From: Oscillospiraceae bacterium
GTDB lineage: Bacteria; Bacillota; Clostridia; Oscillospirales; Oscillospiraceae
NCBI GenBank assembly: GCA_017480395.1
Contig: JAFVAS010000154.1
Coordinates: 1-9,040 of the forward strand
DNA length: 9,040 nt
Reading direction: 5' to 3'
The notes under the pieces: model-generated
Seen by the model: only the letters and a program-made list of their open reading frames with translations
Database searches by the model: none
What the model was told of the DNA's origin: nothing
Position numbers and translations under genes: made by a program
Part shown: in pieces, positions 1 to 6,458 of the stretch
Layout: every line of letters begins with the position of its first letter
Numbering within the stretch: the first letter of the stretch is position 1

Positions 1-400
1 AATACAGGGTGGCGCAGGCGCCCAGGCCGTTCAGGCCCAGGGAGAACTCATAGTTGTCGCCGCCCTGCCCGTCGTATTTGCCGCCGGCGTAAAGCTCGCA
101 GAAGACCAGCTCCCCGTTGTAGCGCTGCTCCGCGTTGTTCCAGTCCACCGGGCAGCCCCGGCCAAAGTCCCCCACCTCCACGCTGTGATCGGCGTAGCGG
201 GTGACGATGATTCTGTCGCCGTGGCCGGCTCTGGCCCCGTCGATGGCGTTGGAGAGAATCTCGAACACCGCGTGCTCGCAGCCCTCCAGTCTGTCGGAGC
301 CGAAGATGACGCCGGGGCGCTTTCGCACCCGGTCTGCCCCCTTCAGGGAGGTGATGGCCTCGTTGTCGTATTGTGTTTTTTTCGCTGTCTGTCTCGCCAT
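1..400 (-). CDS. Type IIA DNA topoisomerase subunit B (GyrB/ParE-like), N-terminal fragment
   Basis: The ATPase subunit of a type IIA topoisomerase; the visible 133 residues are the start of the GHKL ATPase domain and the rest lies beyond the left edge. The ATG at 400-398 is preceded by a GAGGG ribosome binding site. Visible motifs are RVRKRPG (24-30), the first ATP-site motif with E47 and N51 (FEILSNAID), the D78-containing GDFGRG (77-82), and LGLNGLGA (121-128), which matches the ATP-lid loop. The wording RKRPGVIFGSD and the DWN..EQRYN stretch resemble the second, ParE-like subunit common in Clostridia more than the main GyrB, but that is from memory and a GyrA/ParC partner is not in view. 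The residue after the conserved D54 is Gly where Glu is usual (NAIDG). It is transcribed away from the operon that starts at 747. The family is secure; the GyrB-versus-ParE choice is not. Confidence 0.93.
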   Translation of the reverse strand, partial: MARQTAKKTQYDNEAITSLKGADRVRKRPGVIFGSDRLEGCEHAVFEILSNAIDGARAGHGDRIIVTRYADHSVEVGDFGRGCPVDWNNAEQRYNGELVFCELYAGGKYDGQGGDNYEFSLGLNGLGACATLY

Positions 401-439
401 AGATGTTGACCCTCGTAATTACATATTAATACATATTAT

Positions 440-468
440 ATTATATCTGTTTTGCCCGCAAGCGTCAA
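440..468 (-). promoter_or_regulatory. Sigma-A type promoter of the topoisomerase gene
   Basis: On the minus strand, TTGACG (468-463) and TATAAT (445-440) are separated by 17 bp, nearly the perfect vegetative consensus. A second TATAAT lies 5 bp further on (440-435). The start codon is at 400, so the leader would be about 30 nt. This suggests strong constitutive expression. Confidence 0.8.
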
Positions 469-606
469 GCCGGGCCCTCCGCCGTTTTTTTCGCGGCCGC
501 GCCGGTTCTCCGAAAAAATCCCCTTGGCGTCGGGCTGTCGGTTGTGTGTTTTATGGCAAAGTGGAATGAGTTTGCGCAAAAATCTATAAATTACCACAAA
601 AAATAG

Positions 607-651
607 TAGCGCTGGCACAACAAATGGTGTATAATGTACATGTGATTGTGC
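607..651 (+). promoter_or_regulatory. Candidate promoter of the reductase operon with a flanking dyad
   Basis: A perfect TATAAT lies at 630-635, but the position 17 bp upstream (607-612, TAGCGC) is a poor -35, and no good alternative is seen at 16-19 bp. The inverted repeat GCACAA (615-620) / TTGTGC (646-651) sits symmetrically around the -10 box with 25 bp between the arms. A weak -35 plus a dyad would fit a regulated promoter, possibly one needing an activator, but this is inference. Transcription would start near 642. Confidence 0.45.
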
Positions 652-712
652 GATCTGCCTGTCAGATCGTCCCGGAGACGGGGGAAAGCTGTATCGTCCA
701 TCCGGCTCCGGA
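651..712 (+). promoter_or_regulatory. Dyad-rich 5' leader of the reductase operon
   Basis: If transcription starts near 642, the leader is about 105 nt. It contains CGATCTG (651-657) and CAGATCG (663-669), a perfect 7-bp stem with a 5-nt loop, and then CCCG-GAGA-CGGG (671-682), a short stem with a GNRA tetraloop. CTCCGG (706-711) is the exact complement of CCGGAG (672-677), so the second hairpin could be displaced by a longer-range pairing. The first dyad also has the T-N11-A shape of a LysR-type operator, so it could act as DNA rather than RNA. I do not recognise a known riboswitch class. Confidence 0.35.
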
Positions 713-746
713 AACCAGAAAACAAGAAAATGTGAGGTAGTGAATC

Positions 747-2885
747 GTGGGAAAGGTAAACCTTTGGATCGATAACGTCCAGGTCACGGCAGAAGAGGGG
801 ACCAGCGTCCTCAACGCCGCCCTGGATGCGGGGATCTATGTGCCCCACATCTGCTCCCATCCGGACTTGAAGCCGCAGGGCGGCTGCAAGCTCTGCGTTG
901 TGGAGATCGATGGCGAGGACGCGCCTCTGACCTCCTGCACCACCACGGTGGCGGAGGGGATGCGCGTCAAGACCAAATCGGAGCAGTTGGACCGGCTGCG
1001 CCGGGCTTCCATGAACTTCATGTTTGCCGGCCATCCCGGTGACTGCGGCGGCTGCCGCAGCTTCGGCAACTGCGAGCTGCAGGCGCTGTTCCAGTATCTG
1101 AACGCCAGCGTCAACCCCAGCATGCGCCATGTCACCAAGAAGACCACCAAGATCAACACCATCAACCCCCTCATCGACCGGGAGATGGAGCGCTGCATTC
1201 AGTGTGGCCGCTGCGTCCGGGTCTGCCAGGATGTCCGGGGCGTCAAGGTGCTGGACTACCAGAAGAAGGACGGCGAGACCTACATCGGCACCGAGAACGA
1301 CCTGCCGCTGGATGCCTCCGCCTGCCGGTTCTGCGGCGCCTGTGTCGAGGTGTGTCCCACCGGCGCGCTCCAGGATCGGGAGGGCACCTTCCGCAAGGAT
1401 CTGCGCCGGGAGGAGGCTTTGATTCCCTGCACCGCCGAGTGTCCCGCCAGCATCAACATCCCCCAGTACATCCGTATGATCGCCGACGGCAACTATGACG
1501 CCGCCGTCGCCACCATCCGGGAGAAGGTTCCCTTCCCCATGTCCCTGGGCTATGTCTGCACCAGCTACTGCCAGAAGAAGTGCAAGCGCAACGGCCTGAA
1601 CGGCGCGGTGGACATCAAGGGGCTGAAGCTCTTCGCCGCCAAGCACGACGAGACCCAGTCCTGGCGCGCCAAGTACGTCAAGACCGCTCCCCCCACCGGG
1701 AAGAAGGTCGCCGTGGTCGGCGCCGGCCCCGCCGGTCTGACCGCCGCCTACTATCTGGCCAAGAAGGGCCATGACGTCACCCTGTATGAGCGCTATCCCA
1801 CCTGCGGCGGCATGCTCAGCTATGGCATTCCCGCCTACCGCATGCCCCGGGAGGAAGTCCAGAAGGAAGTGGACATCATCGCCGAGACCGGCGTGAAGAT
1901 CGTCCCCAACACCACCATCTCCGATGTGGTGGCGCTGAAGGCCGACTTCGACGCGGTGCTGGTCACCGTGGGTGCCTCCGGCGGCAAGATCATCCCCGTG
2001 GCCAACAACAACCCCGCCCAGGAGGCCACCGCGCTGGATGTGCTGCGGGACATCTCCATGGGTCTGGAGACCACTCCCAAGATCGGCCCCGGTACCAAGC
2101 TGCTGGTCTATGGCGGTGGCAACGTCGCCTATGACGTGGCCCGCTCCGCCGCCCGCCTGGGCGCTCAGGTCAGCGTGGTCTGCCTGGAGAGCCGCGAAAA
2201 GGGCCAGATGACCGCCGACGACGAGGAGATCGATCAGGCCGCGGAGGAGGGCGTGAAGCTCTACTCCGGTTACTCCAACACCGGCTTCTCCCAGGACGAG
2301 AACGGCAACGTCACCGGCCTGAACTGCTTTGCCATCTCCGGCTTCAAGTTCGGCCCCAACGGCCTGGAGGTCGATCCCATCCCCGGCACCGAGGTCTTTG
2401 TCCCCTGCGACGTGGTGGTCTACGCCTCCGGCCAGAAGACCAACCTGGACGCCGCCTTCGGCCTGGAGCTCAACCGCCCCGGCTATCCCATCGATCCGGA
2501 GACCGGCAAGTCCGGCTTCAAGACCAGTGTGGAGGGCGTCTACACCGCCGGCGATGTCATCACCGGCACCAAGAGCGTCATCTCCGCCATCGCGGGCGGC
2601 CGTGACGCGGCGGCCCAGATCGACCTGATCCTGGGCGGCGACGGCAACATCGAGGAAAAGCTGGCCGACGTGCCCGAGGGCGATCCCTACATCGGCCGGA
2701 TCGAGGGCTTTGCTGAGGAGCCCCGGCAGCACGCCAACATCACCCCCTGCGAGGAGCGCCGCTGCTCCTTTGTGCGCGTGGACAACAACTTCACCGAGGA
2801 GCAGGCCAAGGCTGAGGCCGTCCGCTGCCTGAAGTGCCCGCTGCGCCTCCAGCTGCACCGCACCAAACTCTGGACGGAATATTGA
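747..2885 (+). CDS. Multi-cluster iron-sulfur NAD(P)H oxidoreductase: NuoG/HydA-like N-terminus fused to a GltD/NfnL-like module
   Basis: A 712-residue cytoplasmic protein without a signal peptide. It starts at GTG 747, with GAGGT 8 bases upstream. In order: a plant-type [2Fe-2S] ferredoxin fold (about 1-80; C36, C47, C50, C64); a NuoG-like His-Cys3 [4Fe-4S] site (H96, C100, C103, C109); two [4Fe-4S] motifs (C150-C153-C156-C160 and C193-C196-C199-C203); then a glutamate-synthase-small-subunit/NfnL-like part with its own cysteines (C228, C232, C271, C275, C279), an FAD Rossmann motif VGAGPAG (324-330), an NAD(P) motif GGGNVAYD (456-463) and the FAD motif AGD (601-603). A CLKC pair (694-697) lies near the C-terminus. 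It probably takes electrons from NAD(P)H and passes them to the next gene's product, 19 bases downstream. The strand after the second Rossmann fold ends in CLE-SRE rather than the arginines of NADPH-binding GltD, so NADH is possible. The physiological acceptor is unknown. Confidence 0.9.
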   Translation: MGKVNLWIDNVQVTAEEGTSVLNAALDAGIYVPHICSHPDLKPQGGCKLCVVEIDGEDAPLTSCTTTVAEGMRVKTKSEQLDRLRRASMNFMFAGHPGDCGGCRSFGNCELQALFQYLNASVNPSMRHVTKKTTKINTINPLIDREMERCIQCGRCVRVCQDVRGVKVLDYQKKDGETYIGTENDLPLDASACRFCGACVEVCPTGALQDREGTFRKDLRREEALIPCTAECPASINIPQYIRMIADGNYDAAVATIREKVPFPMSLGYVCTSYCQKKCKRNGLNGAVDIKGLKLFAAKHDETQSWRAKYVKTAPPTGKKVAVVGAGPAGLTAAYYLAKKGHDVTLYERYPTCGGMLSYGIPAYRMPREEVQKEVDIIAETGVKIVPNTTISDVVALKADFDAVLVTVGASGGKIIPVANNNPAQEATALDVLRDISMGLETTPKIGPGTKLLVYGGGNVAYDVARSAARLGAQVSVVCLESREKGQMTADDEEIDQAAEEGVKLYSGYSNTGFSQDENGNVTGLNCFAISGFKFGPNGLEVDPIPGTEVFVPCDVVVYASGQKTNLDAAFGLELNRPGYPIDPETGKSGFKTSVEGVYTAGDVITGTKSVISAIAGGRDAAAQIDLILGGDGNIEEKLADVPEGDPYIGRIEGFAEEPRQHANITPCEERRCSFVRVDNNFTEEQAKAEAVRCLKCPLRLQLHRTKLWTEY

Positions 2886-2904
2886 GAAGGGGGGAGCAAA
2901 CAAG

Positions 2905-5343
2905 ATGAAGAGAATTTGTGAAGTCACTGCGGAAGGTCTCCCCACCATTGAGGAGATCGTCCAGAATCCCTCCGGCGGCTGCCCCGTCTGCCAGGCGGCC
3001 CGGCTGGCCCGCAAGGCCCACGCCGCCACCTGCGGCCACGGCACCTACTGCCGCGACGGCCTGTATCAGCTCTACCTGATCCCGGAGGATATCTCCATGG
3101 GCCGGGGCAGCGTGGAGGATCTCGACCTGCTGAAGGATATCAGCGAGCTCATCATCACCGGCAACGAGTGCGAGATGAGCGTCCGCACCGCCGAGCTGAT
3201 CAAGGCCTCGGTGGAGAACCATTATGACGAGTGGTATGACCACCTGACCCGGAAGCGCTGCAAGGCGATGGAGTGTCCGGCGGGCTTTACCCTCTATATC
3301 GACCCCGCCACCTGCACCGGCTGCGGCAAGTGCATTGCGGCCGCGCCCCAGGGTGCGGTGGCCGGCGGCGACGGTATGATCCACGTCATCAAGAAGGACC
3401 TGCTGGAGCTGAAGACCGGCACCTTCGAGGCGGTCTGCCCGGTGGGCGCCATCAAGAAGGCCGGACTGGTCAAGCCGCCCGTCCCCGCCGAGCCCGTCCC
3501 CGTGGGCTCCTTCGGTGCCGGTGCCGGCGGCGGAAGAAAGCGCAGGAGAAACGCCGCGCCCAGGGTCACGGAGACCCCGGCGGCCGCACCCGTGAGCGCC
3601 AAGCCCGCGGAGCAGCCCAAGCCCGCGGTCAAGACGGAGGTCAAGGCCGCCCCCGTGGTGGAGGCCCCCAAGGCGGTTGCGCCGGAGGCCCCCGCCGAGA
3701 AGAAAGTGATGAAATCCAGCGCCGTCGTCCGGCGGCACAAAGCCAGAAATAATGGAGGGAATGATAATATGATCCAGATGGAAGCGGATGTCGTCGTCAT
3801 CGCCTGTGGTATGTCCGGTCTTGCCGCCGCGACCCAGGCCCAGGAATCTCTGAATGCCACCGGAGGCGGTAAGGTCATCGCCTTCGAGAAGAGCGGCACC
3901 ACCGGCGGCGCCGCCAACATGGGCATGGCCTTCCTGGCCTTTGAGTCCCAGCTCCAGAAGGAGACCATGACCAACGACTTCACCAAGGATGACGCCTTTA
4001 ACTTCTTCATGGAGTACACCCATTGGCGCAGCGACGCCAAGACCGTCCGCCGCTGGTTCAACATGTCCGCCAGCACCGTGGAGTGGGTGCAGAAGATGGG
4101 CGTTGAGTTCCTGGGCGTCTACAAGTACTTCAAGGACTCCCATGCCACCCAGCACATGGTCAAGGTGCCCGGCACCACCAAGCCCACCGAGCGCTGCGCC
4201 TCCGTCATGATCAAGAAGATCACCGAGTACGCCAATGAGATCGGCGTGGAGATCCAGTTCAACACCGCCGTCAAGGAGATCCTGACCGGCTCCCAGGGCC
4301 AGGTCCGGGGCATCATCGCCGTGGACAGCCAGGGCAACGAGATCGAGTGCCTGTGTAACGCGGTCATTGTGGCCACCGGCGGCATGGGCAACAACGTCGA
4401 TATGATCGAGCAGTACATGGGCTGGAAGTGGGGCGTCGATATGTTCACCTTCCGTATCCCAGGCATCGACGGCGACGGCATGAACATGGTCTGGAAGCTC
4501 GGCGCCAAGAAGGCCCCCGTCAACATGGAGGTCACCTACAACACCCCCGGCACCACCGACGTCTTCAAGACCCTGTCCGAGGTCATGCGTCAGCCCAACC
4601 TGCTGGTCAACCTGGATGGCAAGCGCTTCTTCAACGAGGAGCACATGGACAACACCACCTACACCGGCAACTCCCTGCTCCAGCAGAAGCGCCACATGGG
4701 CATCTCCATCATCGACTCCCGCATCGTGGACTACTACAAGGAGCACGGCCTGGACTACATCACCTATCACCACGATATCAAGACCATGGACAAGTGGGAG
4801 TACGAGAAGGAGCTCTACTTCTCCGGTGCCAAGTCCGCTGCCGAGAACTCCGTCTTCGCCTCTGACGACAAGGAGGTCTCCTACGGCGAGATCGAGGAGC
4901 GCAACTTCTTCGAGTGCCAGTCCATCGAGGAGATCGCCGAGGTCACCGGCTGCAACCTGGCCAACCTCCGCAAGACCATCGAGGAGTACAACGCCATGTG
5001 CAACGGCTGGGGCAATGGCTATGACTGGCAGTTCTGCAAGGATCACCGCTTCCTGAAGCCCATCACCACCGCCCCCTTCTATGTGGCCAAGCACTTCCCC
5101 TCCGGCTATGGCTCCCTGGGCGGCATTCAGGTCAACGAGAACATGCAGGTGCTCAACACCGAGCTGGACCCCATCCCCGGCCTGTACGCCTGCGGCACCG
5201 ACGCTGCCACCGTCTTTGCGGATTCCTACTGCTTCTACAACCCCGGCTCCACCATGTCCTGGGCGCTGAACTCCGGCCGTATCGCCGGTATGGAGTCTGT
5301 CGGCTACATGGATTCCGACGAATTTATCGATCCCGAGGAATAA
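2905..5343 (+). CDS. NuoF-like cluster domain, single-cluster ferredoxin and fumarate-reductase-family flavin domain in one chain
   Basis: An 812-residue protein; ATG 2905 follows a GGGGGGAG ribosome binding site. Residues 22-125 resemble the C-terminal cluster domain of NuoF/HymB (C43, C49-R-x-G, EDLDLL, C88) without that family's FMN/NADH domain. Residues 131-185 are ferredoxin-like: C137, C140, C143 and C178 remain, while the second cluster's ligands are gone. Residues 190-288 form a low-complexity Ala/Pro/Lys/Arg linker. Residues 293-800 are an FAD domain of the fumarate reductase / flavocytochrome c / ketosteroid dehydrogenase superfamily: an FAD motif with Ala for the first Gly (ACGMSG, 300-305), GKRFFNEE (572-579) and a C-terminal NPGST...NSGRIAG block (779-795). 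There is no signal peptide, haem motif or FMN-binding domain, so it should be cytoplasmic. It presumably reduces an organic acceptor with electrons from the upstream protein. The substrate is unknown. Residue M289 has its own ribosome binding site. Confidence 0.88.
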   Translation: MKRICEVTAEGLPTIEEIVQNPSGGCPVCQAARLARKAHAATCGHGTYCRDGLYQLYLIPEDISMGRGSVEDLDLLKDISELIITGNECEMSVRTAELIKASVENHYDEWYDHLTRKRCKAMECPAGFTLYIDPATCTGCGKCIAAAPQGAVAGGDGMIHVIKKDLLELKTGTFEAVCPVGAIKKAGLVKPPVPAEPVPVGSFGAGAGGGRKRRRNAAPRVTETPAAAPVSAKPAEQPKPAVKTEVKAAPVVEAPKAVAPEAPAEKKVMKSSAVVRRHKARNNGGNDNMIQMEADVVVIACGMSGLAAATQAQESLNATGGGKVIAFEKSGTTGGAANMGMAFLAFESQLQKETMTNDFTKDDAFNFFMEYTHWRSDAKTVRRWFNMSASTVEWVQKMGVEFLGVYKYFKDSHATQHMVKVPGTTKPTERCASVMIKKITEYANEIGVEIQFNTAVKEILTGSQGQVRGIIAVDSQGNEIECLCNAVIVATGGMGNNVDMIEQYMGWKWGVDMFTFRIPGIDGDGMNMVWKLGAKKAPVNMEVTYNTPGTTDVFKTLSEVMRQPNLLVNLDGKRFFNEEHMDNTTYTGNSLLQQKRHMGISIIDSRIVDYYKEHGLDYITYHHDIKTMDKWEYEKELYFSGAKSAAENSVFASDDKEVSYGEIEERNFFECQSIEEIAEVTGCNLANLRKTIEEYNAMCNGWGNGYDWQFCKDHRFLKPITTAPFYVAKHFPSGYGSLGGIQVNENMQVLNTELDPIPGLYACGTDAATVFADSYCFYNPGSTMSWALNSGRIAGMESVGYMDSDEFIDPEE
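3754..3771 (+). promoter_or_regulatory. Internal ribosome binding site and in-frame ATG
   Basis: GGAGGG (3754-3759) is followed after 9 bases by ATG (3769-3771), in frame with the surrounding gene and directly before the flavin domain (M289-IQMEADVVVI). The site is translated as Asn/Gly/Asp-rich residues (282-288), unlike the linker before it. Initiation here would give a 524-residue flavoprotein without the iron-sulfur part. A TAA in another frame lies just upstream (3750-3752). It looks like a former gene boundary. Confidence 0.6.
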
Positions 5344-5379
5344 GCCTGCCCAAGCGTAAAACGCAATCAGATCAAAACG

Positions 5380-5418
5380 AACAGCCTCCCGGCCGAATTT
5401 GTGGCCGGGAGGTTGTTT
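5380..5418 (+). terminator. Rho-independent terminator after the reductase operon
   Basis: A 15-bp stem (5380-5394 with 5403-5417, one G-T pair) with an 8-base loop is followed by a short T-rich stretch (TTGTTT overlapping the stem end). It lies 36 bases after the operon's last stop codon. The stem core is CCTCCCGGCC. The T tract is short, so termination may be imperfect. Confidence 0.85.
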
Positions 5419-5455
5419 CAGTGCTGAAAAAAGATTCGCATATGGAATGTTCTTG

Positions 5456-5484
5456 TTGATTGTGCCGTCGAATTGTGCTATGCT
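5456..5484 (+). promoter_or_regulatory. Promoter of the DUF975 gene
   Basis: TTGATT (5456-5461) and TATGCT (5479-5484) are 17 bp apart, and TGC directly before the -10 box makes an extended -10. The 7-mer ATTGTGC occurs twice here, at 5459-5465 and 5472-5478, filling most of the spacer as a direct repeat with a 13-bp period. The start codon is about 30 bases downstream. Confidence 0.55.
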
Positions 5485-5513
5485 AGGCAAAGAAAAAGGA
5501 GGTATATTTCCTG

Positions 5514-6395
5514 ATGTATAATCGTGCAGCAATCAAAAAACAGGCCAAGGGACTGGTTATGACCGGCAACCCCGCCGCCTGGATCGTGACTCTGATCTAT
5601 CTGATCGCCACCAACTGGGTGGTCACCATCATCTCCCAGCTCAGCCCCTTTGCCCGGGTCACCGCGGTGATGGACGAGTGGGTTCAATTCGTGGGCATGA
5701 GCGGCGGAGAGATCACCGAGGGGATGATGAACGCCATGACCCAGGAGATTCTGTCCACCTTCCAGGGCGTGGGCGCCAGCGTGGCCCTGCTGCTCCTGCT
5801 GCTGGCCGGGTTCTACACCTCGGTGGTGTCCATCGGCTACCGGAGCTACTGCGTCTCCCGGATGCGGGGGGAGGACCCCGGCACCCAGCCCCTGTTCTCC
5901 AAGTTCGGCATGGCTGCCAAGGTCATCCTGTTGGACATCCTGACGTTTGTCTTTATCTATCTGTGGTCCATGCTCTTCGTCATTCCCGGTATTGTCGCCG
6001 CCTATCGCTACAGCATGGCCCCCTACATCCTGCTGGACAATCCGGAGATCTCTCCGCTGGAGGCCATCCGCCGCAGCAAGAAGATGATGGCCGGGCACAA
6101 GGGGGAGCTCTTTGTCACCGAGCTGTCCTTCTTCGGCTGGGGCCTGCTGGCGGGCATCGTGGAGTCGATTGTCGGACGCATCTTCTCGGCTTTTGGCTCC
6201 TCGACCGTCACGGTCATCGGGGAGACCCTCGCCTCCACCGCCGTCGGCATGTTCCTGACCTGCTACATCATGCTGACTGTCGCCGGATTCTATAATTTCC
6301 TGCTGGGCAACAGCGCGCCCCCGGTGGAGGAGCGGCACTTCGAGCCCACCGACCCCTTCGGCGGCAAGACCTTTGACGACGACTGGATCAAGTAA
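5514..6395 (+). CDS. DUF975 family integral membrane protein
   Basis: A 293-residue polytopic membrane protein of unknown function. ATG 5514 follows AAGGAGGT (5496-5503), a near-perfect ribosome binding site. Hydrophobic segments are seen at about 21-41, 88-108, 136-166 (LWSMLFVIPGIV, typical of the family), 203-222 and 238-265. The conserved block from LWS through AYRYSMAPYIL (163-173), the DNP that follows and AIRRSKKMMAGHKGELF (184-200) is the DUF975 signature. The tail (270-293) is charged and ends in FDDDW, and is probably cytoplasmic. The gene has its own promoter and terminator, so it is not part of the reductase operon. No substrate or partner can be inferred from the sequence. Confidence 0.87.
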   Translation: MYNRAAIKKQAKGLVMTGNPAAWIVTLIYLIATNWVVTIISQLSPFARVTAVMDEWVQFVGMSGGEITEGMMNAMTQEILSTFQGVGASVALLLLLLAGFYTSVVSIGYRSYCVSRMRGEDPGTQPLFSKFGMAAKVILLDILTFVFIYLWSMLFVIPGIVAAYRYSMAPYILLDNPEISPLEAIRRSKKMMAGHKGELFVTELSFFGWGLLAGIVESIVGRIFSAFGSSTVTVIGETLASTAVGMFLTCYIMLTVAGFYNFLLGNSAPPVEERHFEPTDPFGGKTFDDDWIK

Positions 6396-6414
6396 ACAAC
6401 CAGAGCATCCAAAT

Positions 6415-6448
6415 ATAAGGCGCTTCGATCTGCGGAGCGCCTTATTTT
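6415..6448 (+). terminator. Rho-independent terminator after the DUF975 gene
   Basis: A 13-bp stem (6415-6427 with 6433-6445, one wobble pair) and a 5-base loop ATCTG are followed by TTTT. It begins 20 bases after the stop codon. A run of A and T on the left side could let it work weakly on the other strand as well. Confidence 0.88.
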
Positions 6449-6458
6449 GTCCCGTTGC

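Larger units (their letters stand above)
401..746. other. Divergent intergenic control region
   Basis: No gene is apparent in these 346 bases. The left end holds the topoisomerase promoter and ribosome binding site. Positions 470-600 are G/C-rich and then A/T-rich, with no feature that I can name. Positions 607-746 hold a plus-strand -10 box, a spaced dyad around it and a leader with several inverted repeats before the GTG start at 747. The small open frames here on both strands have no ribosome binding site worth naming and no recognisable protein. Confidence 0.7.

Noticed and set aside
615..635. TGGCAC as a sigma-54 promoter element
   Set aside because: The matching TTGC-type element is not at the required distance, whereas a perfect sigma-A TATAAT lies just downstream.
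591..3044. Very long open frame (817 codons) antisense to the first reductase gene
   Set aside because: It mirrors the G/C-ending codons of the real gene, which remove stops on the other strand. Its translation is a Gly/Ala/Val/Asp/His-rich run with no domain, and the plus-strand frame has full cysteine and Rossmann motifs.
3700..3735. VMKS in the linker resembling a biotin attachment site
   Set aside because: Biotinyl domains need an AMKM-type turn within an 80-residue beta-sandwich. Here the surroundings are low-complexity linker with no such fold.
3273..3752. A 159-codon shadow frame ending at a TAA just before the internal ribosome binding site, as the true end of the upstream cistron after a frameshift
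   Set aside because: The translation is Arg/Gly-rich filler, and the in-frame reading keeps the ferredoxin cysteines and normal codon use to the end of the linker. A late single-base change in the last few codons cannot be excluded, but a frameshift over this whole frame can.
2791..5532. Very long open frame (913 codons) antisense to the second reductase gene
   Set aside because: Same cause: low-complexity Gly/Leu/His/Asp translation, no motif and no ribosome binding site, while the opposite strand codes for a recognisable multi-domain protein. The length alone is striking but is explained by codon bias.
5478..6338. Antisense open frame over the DUF975 gene
   Set aside because: The plus strand carries the DUF975 signature and a strong ribosome binding site; the antisense product is His/Gly/Gln-rich filler.
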